From: Ryuthela nishihirai
Taxonomy: Eukaryota > Arthropoda > Arachnida > Araneae > Heptathelidae
DNA length: 64,000 bases
NCBI GenBank assembly: GCA_038380435.1
Contig: JAWZYU010000009.1
Location: 62,339,901-62,403,900, forward strand
Reading direction: 5' to 3'
Within the stretch, counting starts at the first letter, position 1. Every line of letters begins with the position of its first letter. Of this stretch, positions 55,405 to 64,000 are shown piece by piece. Under the pieces are notes generated by a model. That model saw only the letters and a program-made list of their open reading frames with translations, did no database searches and was not told where the DNA came from. The position numbers were made by a program, and so were the translations under genes.

Positions 55405-55960
55405 AACTGAGCTTATTTGAAGTGATCAGATCATTAACCGCCACACTTGTCAAGAAGAATTAATGCACGAATCTAGATATTATTATGCTTGCTCTAGGAT
55501 AATGCTACGTGAAGAAAAATGGGGCCATTTTAAAAATGTTGTACTTCAAACTAATAATGATTATCTCTATGTTAAGAAACAGAGAATACATGCTTGCATG
55601 AATGATGAGGCAATGAAGCTGGTTTATAACAGAAAGGAGTGCAGGGAAAAAAATTGATCAATGGCCCACTTCTTTTAAGAGACTGTAGCACAGAAATTTA
55701 ATAAACTGGTAAAGGAGTAGTCGAAAGCTGATAATCATTCTTGACTCAATAAAAAATCGCAGAAAACTGCCACAAGGATTAACAGTTGAATTTAAACAAG
55801 ATAATCATTATTTCTTATGGGGAATAAAAACAAAAGAGATGCAAGATTTGAAAGAAAATAGTCTGAGGATATCAAATATGTAGATACTGTCAGGGTAATG
55901 TTGCCTGAGAATGTTAAGGCCATTATGAATGATGTTGGTGAGAATGTAAGTTTTATTAGC
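55405..55960 (+). mobile_element. RTE-like LINE fragment (endonuclease to linker)
   Basis: Starts where ttgaagtgatcagatcatta aligns with the GSDH region of copy A (23345). It continues with a frame at 55463-55657 that resembles the linker downstream of the endonuclease (NDEAMKLVYNRKECREKN against NKAMKLISERRKCRINMN in copy A). Later parts, ttaacagttgaatttaaac and so on, trail off. It is old, with stops. Confidence 0.55.
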
Positions 55961-56201
55961 AATTAACTGAATTGCTTTCCTAGCGACGTAAATGTAATTA
56001 AAATAGCAATAATTTAAAGTTGCCTTCACTATCTGTGCCATTCTACAATATCCCAATAGTCTTCTTTTATCCTACTATCAGGTAGGTAAAAAACAGTAGA
56101 TTGAGAATAATTAATTTTATGCTGTTGGCACGCATGATAAAAATTCACCCCACGCAGTCAATTTCCAGTAATTCACACATCATAGAGAACAGCAAGATAT
56201 A

Positions 56202-57374
56202 TACACAGAAGAGCCAAAACGATATGACCAGCGCGTCTTTAGGCAAATCGAAGCAACTGCAGGTAAACGACGGCGCGTGTAAAGGTCATGAAACGGTATA
56301 AATAACACATGATACTGAGTTCTATTAATCAGTGTTATCATAGTTCTTCAGACGGAAAAGGCAGCGGACTTAAGTGAGTTTGACAAAGGTCAAATTGTAA
56401 TGGCCAGATGATTGGGACAAAGCATATCTGAAACGGCAAGGCTTGTGGGGTCTCAAGGTCAACCTTGGTTAGTACCTTCAAAACGTGGTCCAAAGAGGGA
56501 ATGCATCGATGCTCATCGATGCTAGAGGTGAGTGAAGTCTATCCCATATGGCACGAGCCAACAGAAGGGATAATGTGGCGCAACTCGCTTGTAATTTGAA
56601 TGCTGGGGACGGGGTTAATGTGCCACAACATACAGTACACCTAACTCTGCTGAAAATGGGACTGCATAGTCGCAATCCGAGTGCCCAATCTAATCTCGGT
56701 TCACCATTGAAAACACCTATAATGGGCACGTGAGCATCAAAACTGGACCTTGAATGATTGGAAGAAGGTCGTCTGGTCCGATGAATCTCGATTCCTGTTC
56801 CACCATGTGGACGGGTGGGTACATGTGTGTCATTTAGCTGGGAAAGTGTTGCCACCAGGATGTAGAGTGGGACGAAAACAAGCTGGTAGAGGAAGTATAA
56901 TGCTTTGGGCAATGTTCTGCTTGGAATACCTGAGTCCAGTCATTTATGAGCAAGAAACTATGACGTCTACCACTTACCTAAACATCATTGCAGACCAGAT
57001 ACACCCTTTCATGGTAACGACATATCCTTCTAGTAGTACCTTCTTTCAGCAAGATAATACGCCATGTCTCACTGCCCATATTGTTCGCAAAACAACAGGA
57101 AACTTCCAGGTATTGGCCTGACTTCCAAATTCGCCAGACATCAATCCAATCGAGCATCTGTGGTTTATGTTGGAATCGCATATCCGATCAGCGGCGGCTC
57201 AACCATGGAACTTACAAGAATTAATCTGCTGGTAACGTATTGGCACCAGATACCACAATACACCTTTAGAAATCTTGTAGCGTCCATGCTCTCCCGGTAA
57301 GAGCTGTTTTGCGGCATGTGGAGGATCAACATCATATTAGGAAAGTGGTCATAATATTTTGGCTCTTCGGTGCA
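56202..57374 (+). mobile_element. Tc1-like element 4 with terminal repeats
   Basis: Element of 1173 bp between TA at 56200-56201 and TA at 57375-57376. Left end TACACAGAAGAGCCAAAACG; reversed right end TGCACCGAAGAGCCAAAATA, followed on both by tatgacca. These are good Tc1-like inverted ends. Confidence 0.85.
56355..57300 (+). pseudogene. Tc1-like transposase 4
   Basis: The start region (ADLSEFDKGQIVMAR at about 56362-56407) has an early stop. From 56750 a long frame gives WKKVVWSDESRFLFHHVDGW (first Asp codon 56780-56782), GRGSIMLWAMFCLEYLSPVI and FFQQDNTPCLTAHIVRKT (second Asp codon 57053-57055). A stop at 57119 precedes LPNSPDINPIEHLWFMLESH in the same frame (Glu codon 57152-57154). The second Asp and the Glu are 32 residues apart instead of the usual 34, suggesting a 6-base deletion. 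It ends FRNLVASMLSR with a stop at 57300. This is the best preserved Tc1 gene here, but it carries stops and frameshifts in the N-terminal half. Confidence 0.8.
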
Positions 57375-57376
57375 TA

Positions 57377-58390
57377 TTGAGATGCCAGTTTATTAAGTAC
57401 ACCTACCTTATAGCATGTTGCGCCTCCTTAAGCCTTCAGAACAGCCCAAATTCGTCAAGCATGTAACTTACAAGATGCTGAATGCATTGTGCAGGAATGT
57501 CGAACCATGCGGAAATGATTGTTTAATGCATTTGTTGTAAATTGAACAGTCATACAGACTAGCTGTGAACATCCTTTTCAACCTCATCTCAAAGATGCTC
57601 GATAGTGTTTAGATCATTGGCAGTGCAGGCCAGTTAAGCAAGGAAAACTTCTCGGAATGTTCCTGGAACTGTTCGGTAACTATACTTGCCTTGTGAGTAG
57701 GTTTATTATCATATTGAATGTTTCCATCCGAGTGAGGATAAACTGTATCCATGAAGGGTGGAACTTGGTTAACAACGACGTTGAAATACGTCCGTCGCAT
57801 TCAGATGCCCTTCGATGGGTATCAGAAGGCCTAATGTGTGCCAAAAAAACGTTCCCTACAGCATCACACCTCCACCACTGGCCTGTAATGTTGACACCAG
57901 ACAATATGGCTTCATGGCCTTATGTTGCTTGTGTCAAATTCTAATCCTTCCCTCAGAATGACGCAAAAGGAACCTAGATTCGTCTGACCAGGCTACCCTT
58001 TTACAATCCTCAACTTTCCAGTGTCGATGCTCCTGTGCCAACTGGAGATGTGCTTTCGTGTTCACTGACAACCTCAGCTCTCGACACGTTCGTCGTCTGT
58101 TGTAGCCCATTCACGACAAGGGCCAATACGTGGTGCGTTCGGAGATGATCTTCTGCAAAACAATGTTTAATTCTGCTGTGATTTGCCTGGTTCTGACCTG
58201 TTTCTTCGCTTGCACGATTCTCGCCAGTCTCAAGCTATTAGGATCCATAGGATCGCCGATCACTGGTAGTTTGTTGCTTTTCTCGCCATTCTCGATAAAC
58301 CCCTGAGATGCTTGTGCGTGAAAAGTCCAGACGGACGGCCGTTTGGGATATGCTCGAACTTAGCGCTAATTATCATGTAATGACCTCTGG
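57377..58390 (-). mobile_element. Tc1-like element 5, truncated at its 5' end
   Basis: Starts directly at the TA that closes element 4, with an end-like stretch (gccagtttattaagtacacc). The minus strand encodes decayed Tc1 transposase: QYDNKPTHKASIVTEQFQEH then SLLNWPAL (second Asp codon 57710-57708), NDLNTIEHL with the Glu (codon 57600-57598), and upstream a long region with the phrase pattern of this superfamily (ggtctgaccaggct around 57985). At about 58300-58380 the N-terminal helix region is visible reversed (gatgcttgtgcgtgaaaag). Its start is lost at the LINE fragment that follows. Confidence 0.75.
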
Positions 58391-58575
58391 AAAAGGATAT
58401 GGATCTAGGATACGATGGGCTGACAATGTCAAACAGGACCTTGTTGGAATCGTCCTACAATGGTCAAATGCAATAGCTGTAAGCTCAAGACAGAAGTCTT
58501 TGGAGAACAAAATTTTACATTATGGTTGGAACTGCGTAGCCCATGACTGCATGACGATTTTATATGTATGTATGT
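58391..58575 (+). mobile_element. RTE-like LINE 3' end fragment
   Basis: The frame gives RWADNVKQDLVGIVLQWSNA, and the DNA ends tgcgtagcccatgactgcat, matching the 3' ends of copy B and the 19254 fragment. The tail is an ATGT-type repeat (58560-58580) rather than (GAT)n. Confidence 0.7.
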
Positions 58576-59281
58576 ATAGTTTATGGAAGTGAGCTATTCA
58601 AATTGTTTCTAATTTTGGAATTTGTAAAGTACACGATGAAGCATAATTTCATTTACACCGGTACATTCGCGATGTAAAACACTTGCTGTAGAAGCTTCCT
58701 AACGAGTTGAGGACTGATACTTTTTAAGCGTCACATCTTGCTTTTCATTGACTTTTGTGGTTAACAGAACTAAGCAACGATTGGACAAGAATATTTTTGA
58801 AGTATATTTGTTGCTCCGTTATTTATATGAAACATTGTAATTGTGTTTACCAAGAGGAAAAGAAAACTTCTTCAAATCAATAAAAGTAATTTCCACTAAT
58901 CGATTGAATTAGATAATTCCGAAGAATCTGCTTAAAAGAAAGATTTACCTATCGCCTACCATTTCTGAAACTGTTTTACTCACCTTGAAGTTATCGTCAA
59001 CCAATATGTTTATTTCATTTGAGTAGAAACATTTGAAAGCTTTGAGCAGAGATAGAAATCAGTTGATGTTGATAACCCTATATGAAAAAATTAATCTTTG
59101 TGTTAAAGGTATTAAATCTGTTGTTGATTAGTTCAAATTGTAACATTAGGTACGTCACGTAATTATTTACCAAAATTAAAGCTTGTAGTAACTGAGAAGA
59201 CTGGATTGAGTAGCTGTAATTAAACAAGGTTTCATTTGTTTTTTCCCTATGTTATCTGTTGATTGATCATGCATAAAAGCA
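58576..59281. other. Unassigned AT-rich sequence
   Basis: No supported feature. Confidence 0.5.
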
Positions 59282-59480
59282 AAATAAATATCCTCTCAAG
59301 CAGCTGCTGCAAGAGAGGTCTGAGAGCAGCCTATCAGTTACTACGAACAGACAGAAGATCTGTGAGGGACCTCAGCAGAAAGACAATATCAAGGAAGTAA
59401 CATCTATAGTTACCAGGACTCAAACCCGAGTCTCTTTCATCTGCAGCACATCCTGGTAACCATTAGGTCATCTGAACGCT
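59282..59480 (-). mobile_element. SINE-2 copy with both promoter boxes
   Basis: The minus strand starts near 59480 with gacctaatggttaccagg (A-box region) and has GGGTTTGAGTCC (B box, plus 59424-59435). It then runs through gctgaggtccctcacag and agcagctgcttgag to an A/T-rich tail at 59282. This copy shows the family's tRNA origin best. Confidence 0.75.
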
Positions 59481-59503
59481 ATGGAATAAGAAATTTTCTA
59501 GAG

Positions 59504-59776
59504 CAGTGCTTCTGAAAGTGGTTCGCAGCGAGCTTCCAGAAAAGAAATATGTTTTTCAGAGGCATAATATTGATATGCCATAGGGCCGCAGTTCGCACAT
59601 GCCAACACTCCAGATGACATCATGTGGGTGAGGAAAGCATCATACACACAGATATGCCTAATTTCTTGAAACAACACGACAGAAGTTCCAGGTGCATGTG
59701 CGGCCACTTTATATCAAACCCTGGCACACTGGAAAAAAAATGAAGTTCGTCACATCAGTCAATTTGAAAAACACTG
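59504..59776. mobile_element. hAT-like MITE, 273 bp
   Basis: Ends CAGTGCTTCTGAAAGTGG and, reversed, CAGTGTTTTTCAAATTGAC. Flanked by TTCTAGAG (59496-59503) and TTCTAGAT (59777-59784), seven of eight identical. It is non-coding; ORFs crossing it are incidental. Confidence 0.8.
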
Positions 59777-59784
59777 TTCTAGAT

Positions 59785-60713
59785 TGGTTGATCTGTTGTC
59801 CAGTGCTAGCTAATTATTCAGCCACCGAGACGGTATGGAGCAAGAAATATTCCAGATTGGAGATAAATTGTCTTAAAGCTGCAGAGAGATCTGGAAATAT
59901 TTTATTTAAATTTTGTTTAAGATTTGGCACTTCGTGTAATAATTATAGGAAATGCAAGCTTCCATGAATGCTGTTATTGAAGCTTTATTTAATTTTAGGT
60001 AATTTTTTGAAACTCACAAAAAGCAAATCTTTTAAAAATATTTAATGAATCGCCCACTTGAGTAGTTTTAATCATGTACTATTCTCTGTGTTGATCATAA
60101 ATTTATTTTCAGTGTAAAATGAGCAAATTAAATCATTTACAAAGATTGCATTATTTGACGGTTTTCTTGAGCAGCACTTATCACATTAAGCCAATGGCTT
60201 CCTAACTTTATGTAATGGCGCCTCTTCAGCTTAGCAATGATTTCATCGCTCGCAACTTTTAAACTTCTTCCAACACAGCAGCATCTTGCGATGATACTAT
60301 ATTAGGGAGCAACAAAAAAAAGAGGTTACTCACGTGCGTGCGAGTGGCAAGGAAAGTGAATTGTTGAGACGCGGCTAGAAAACAAAGCGTCTCGAAATGC
60401 CTGTGACAATGATGTCAAATATCAAGAACGAACAACAACTTTTTGAGACGTTGGACTTCAAATCGCGCACGAGGTGTAATGAATCAAGAAGGCTTTTAAT
60501 TGAACGGAACGATATTTTAGCTGCAAGGATTGTGTTTCTGACAGCAATGCACGAAACTTAACAATCGATCTCTGACATTTTGAGAATTATCAATTCAATT
60601 TTACTGCGTAACTTCCCAGAAAACTTCGCGCTCCCCTAACTAGTCGCGTCACTCAAGTGTGAGGCGTGCCCCACATTTGGTACACAACTGCATTAAACAT
60701 TAAAAGCCAGTTG
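59785..60713. other. Unassigned sequence
   Basis: No gene is supported. A modestly GC-rich patch at about 60325-60470 has no motifs. Confidence 0.45.
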
Positions 60714-60715
60714 TA

Positions 60716-61213
60716 CAGGGTGTACCATTTTAAACTCAACCCAAAGAGCAGTTTAAACGACGAAAATACTATGTTTCTAAGAGGAACCCTAGTAACAATA
60801 CTAGGTTTCAGCATGATGAGGCGATACTCATACTGCTAACATAACGGTTTTCTTGCAGGACTTCTTTTGTGAACGCGTTGTCGGGGGTGATCTTTGGCCA
60901 CCACAATCCTAGACCTCACATCACCTGACTTCTTTCTGTGGGAATATCCTAAAGAATATGGAAATAATCCACCTAGCCTATAGGGACTTAAACATAACAG
61001 TGAACAGACTGTTGTCTCCATTAAAAAGCAAACTCTTCTAAACGTTGCAAGAAACACTATAAAAAAAAGAGTGAATGCTGATCTTCAATAAGATGGTGGA
61101 CATTTTCAGCATCTGCTGCAATTGTATTAAAACTTGTTAGTTACAATTATATCCCCAGTAACTTTGAAAATATGTGATACATTATTTAGTTGCATTTTAA
61201 ATGGTACACACTG
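60716..61213 (+). mobile_element. TA-flanked deletion derivative carrying a transposase C-terminus
   Basis: TIRs CAGGGTGTACCATTTTAAAC and, reversed, CAGTGTGTACCATTTAAAAT, with TA on each side (60714-60715 and 61214-61215). At 60890-61110 broken frames read LTSPDFFLWEYPKEY, GLKHNSEQTVVSIKKQTLLN and VARNTIKKRVNADLQ, then GGHFQHLLQLY. This is the C-terminal part of a DDE transposase of the IS630/Tc1/mariner supergroup, with the final acidic residue in PDFFLW. The N-terminal two thirds are absent. It is a 498-bp deletion derivative that would depend on another copy. Confidence 0.75.
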
Positions 61214-62206
61214 TACTAAATATAAAATAGCTTTAAAATTATCTATGCCTTCTTCATTCTACAGTGAAATGCCAGTAAAACGAAATCGAGCGTGTGATCA
61301 AAATATATTCTTATACCGAAATACAACGAAACACGCACTATGATAGTCATATACTACGAAATAATCATTATAAATCAAATTTACTCTGTATTAGAGTTTA
61401 CTTCTTAAAACAGTCGGTAATTGTTTCAACTATCTGTTTCAACAAGCATCTATCCGTGAATTATTAAATGATTTCGTAAATCTCCAATACATTGTCCAAA
61501 ATATCATTACCCGTCATTACGAAACGGCGACGACTTCGCTCCATATTGGCTGCTAATAATGAAACTAAACTAATTAACGAACTTAAAGCAATATTAATAA
61601 CGAACAAATGTAACAATACCTGAAATTTAACAATGATAATAATAAATCTCGTGGATGGAACTGCTTTGAAAGAATTTTCGCTGACGCAACCGTTACTTAA
61701 AAAGTAAATCATTTTAAAAATAAAAAAACAGAATCGCGTAGATCCCTAAGTTTGAAAATCTTATTCCTTGCTAGGATAATGCGGTAACTGAGTTTTAAAG
61801 CCTTATGCCAGCACGTGTAGCGATCATCTTTGCCACACAGGGAGAGCAACTCTTAGACCGTTGAGTGAGATCGGCAAAAATGCATGTCTGGTGATATGCA
61901 TACAACTGTACTTCATACATAGCGCTGTGATTGGTTAGATGTTTTTTTCACAGCGTTGCCAGATTGCAAAATGCGCATTGTGCATATTATTTAAGGTTTT
62001 TCCTTTGAAATATCTGATACTGTAGTTTGCTTTATATCGGGATGGATTTTTCCCCCGTTAAACTCTTATTTTCTTTGTACTGGTAGTCGTTAAAATGAAA
62101 CATTTTTACATAGATATATATATATAATTGAACGGGGTCGGAAAAAAATTCGTTATACTGAAAATTTCGTTATTCTGGCGTTCCTTAGAATGACTGACAT
62201 TCATTG
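61214..62206. other. Unassigned sequence with possible pogo-type end
   Basis: Mostly AT-rich. 62130-62190 contains attcgttatactgaaaattt and a following cgttattctggcg that resemble pogo/Tigger ends, but no partner end is seen. Confidence 0.4.
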
Positions 62207-62217
62207 CATTTGACTTT
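62207..62217. repeat. SINE-1 target duplication, left
   Basis: CATTTGACTTT, matched by CATTTGGCTTT at 62608-62618 with one mismatch. Confidence 0.7.
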
Positions 62218-62607
62218 GGGTTGGGTTGTTTTACCTCTGAGCAACACGTTTTTGCACACCATGGGCTAAATGGCCAGATCACAAGGATCCCGAAGGCTCA
62301 GAGAAGGTTGGGGGAGGGGACCTACTGGAACAGCTGTTAGGGGACAGATGGTAGCCTCCCGTCAAGGCCATTCAGTGTGTTCTTTAACGTGCACAGGGTA
62401 TGGCTCTCCCTCACACGGGGTCACGGCTTAACGTCCCATCCGAAGGACCGTGTTCTTTCGTAGCCCACCGGTGTCCCCTACTGACCGTGGGCAGGGCGGG
62501 GAGTTTTGCGGAGATAAATCTCAACGCTGACCTAGCTGGGACTCGAACCTGGGAACTGAAGATTACGAGCCTGGCGCGCTACCGACTGAGTTACCCCCGC
62601 CCCACTT
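62218..62607 (-). mobile_element. SINE-1, best full-length copy
   Basis: Read on minus from 62607: a tRNA-like head with A box (TAACTCAGTCGGTAGCG) and B box (GGTTCGAGTCCC), spaced as in a tRNA. Then comes a body with two similar motifs, ggacgttaagccgtg and gtgcacgttaaagaac, about 50 bases apart. The 3' end is gaggtaaaacaacccaaccc. It is flanked by an 11-bp duplication. About 390 bp long. It would be transcribed by RNA polymerase III from the internal boxes and reverse transcribed by a LINE enzyme. The repeated cgttaa motifs may be a conserved central domain. Confidence 0.9.
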
Positions 62608-62618
62608 CATTTGGCTTT
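62608..62618. repeat. SINE-1 target duplication, right
   Basis: CATTTGGCTTT; see 62207-62217. Confidence 0.7.
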
Positions 62619-64000
62619 CAGTGACTTAATATGGTAAGGTGCTCTCAATGAAGACTTCTTCGATGTTGAAAATGCAATACGTATCAAACTGTAAACTCGG
62701 CTGCTTCAGAATTTGCGAATTCTTGAACTGATAAATTCATTTTTGTAAAGTACCACGAATCTAAAAATCTTGTAGATTTTACCTCAATTATGTTCGTTTT
62801 ATCTGCGATTTGAAACAAGCTACCTAACCAGGCCTTAAAAGTCGTGAAATATCATGAAATAAATAATCATTCGTTCGTGTTAGCAAATATATTTTAAATT
62901 TTAAAACAGATTGCCATTTAATTCAGCAAGAGATAAGCGAGATACATCTTCAAAGTTTCAAACTGATATAACACAGAAATAAATTAAAATGAACGTAAAT
63001 TAGGATGGGAGTAGAAGAATCTACGTCAACAATAGCAGTGATGGAAGAAAGCACAGGAAATAAATTGATAAAATCACATTCACCTTTTCGTTGTCATAAA
63101 AAAAAAATCCCTAACGAATAGATTACGTGTTTTTAAACTGTCTTTGGCAATGGGAAGGAAATTATCTCGAGTTAGATGTTAGAATATTTTTAAATAATAT
63201 GCTTTTCAACCACGATGATTTTTTTCATATTTCAGCGTGGCATTATTGTCGAACTCTTGAAACTGTAATTGTTTCTCAAATCCAAGCTGTAGGATTATCG
63301 CTTTGGATTTAATAACATTTAGTAGGATCTATTGAATTCGTTCTAATATTTATTCATTTTCTTTCGTAACTTGATTTTTTTAGTATTTCCTTATGATTCC
63401 TTCTTTTATTCCATATTTTAAACAACTATCTATCCGTTTACATCTGATGCATTTGATTTCCTGCTATCTTAATATTTCACATTAATCAATTTTGAGTTTC
63501 GCTGCATTTCTGTTGGTATAGAATGAACTCTTACACTCTTCTTTATTAAAACAATGTGTCTTTTCAAATTTGATTTGTTTACATTTAGAGAAAAGCAAAA
63601 ACAAGGAACTTAATCATATGAAAACTCAAGCTGTGATAAAATATTGCAAAAATGTATGTATCGGAATAATGGCTTACTGAATTTATAATGTTTTCAGAAA
63701 GAGTGTTTCTAATTTACGTTATACTTTCTCTTTTGCATTAGTGTCCTTTCTCTTTTGAATTGCGTATCGTTGCAATTCTGCAATAAAATATGGTCTTATT
63801 TCTAATAGCCCTTTGCTGCTTAGTATCCACCCTTGTCATAAGTCTGCAGGATGGCGCCATATCTCTTTCCCGGAATGCTCACTGTTGCAGTTTTTTCCCG
63901 CACATGTTTTGAGTTAGGGATAATGCTATGTTGAAAGAGGGGACTTTATGGTTTGACGATACGTATCTGTCTGGCATCAAATCCTATCCTATGACACAAA
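62619..64000. other. Unassigned AT-rich sequence to the window end
   Basis: No gene, RNA or repeat is recognised. Confidence 0.5.

Overview
This window reads as AT-rich, intron-era intergenic DNA of an animal, most likely an arthropod and probably a spider. There is no operon structure, no ribosome-binding sites and no convincing host gene. The sequence is almost entirely relics of eukaryotic transposons: tRNA-headed SINEs, RTE-like and RNase H-bearing LINEs, five Tc1-like elements, a mariner relic, and hAT-, pogo- and P-like MITEs. The spider assignment is my inference from the style of the LINE and SINE families. It was not tested by search.

Layout. 1-10 kb holds one SINE-1 copy, an internally deleted mariner relic, a decayed LINE RNase H segment and a Tc1 N-terminal relic. 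10.26-13.73 kb is a composite hAT-like element with a perfect 8-bp target duplication. Inside it lie a 5'-truncated LINE with an intact RNase H frame (its own 12-bp duplication), a 138-bp-arm foldback and a degenerate tandem array. 13.7-22 kb holds hairpins, a possible solo LTR, a mariner relic, a hAT MITE, a pogo-like MITE and LINE/SINE ends. 22.2-31 kb holds two copies (A on plus, B on minus) of one RTE-like LINE family. Copy A is cut by a possible LTR. Copy B carries a SINE and a P-element-like MITE whose empty site is preserved in copy A. 31-38 kb is mostly unassigned, with SINE pieces and a DDE transposase tail. 37.99-38.79 kb is a 30-bp minisatellite organised into 210-bp higher-order units. 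39-48 kb holds three Tc1-like elements, one split by a 952-bp insertion with a 12-bp duplication and one with its catalytic Glu changed to Gly. 49-55 kb holds local duplications, SINE-1 copies, a hAT MITE and a LINE RNase H relic. 55-61 kb holds LINE relics, two abutting Tc1 elements, a hAT MITE and a TA-flanked deletion derivative. The last full SINE-1 copy is at 62.2-62.6 kb.

How parts relate. The LINEs would once have supplied reverse transcriptase for the SINEs, and the MITEs depend on transposases that are absent or broken here. Nested insertions give relative ages: hAT before the RNase H LINE; RTE LINE before the P-like MITE, the SINE and the LTR; Tc1 before the 952-bp insertion. Only the RNase H part of the 10.3-11.6 kb LINE is a long intact reading frame. 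I see no new biological system that I could defend. The strongest observations are the P-like MITE with a THAP-like motif, the composite hAT element and the higher-order minisatellite.
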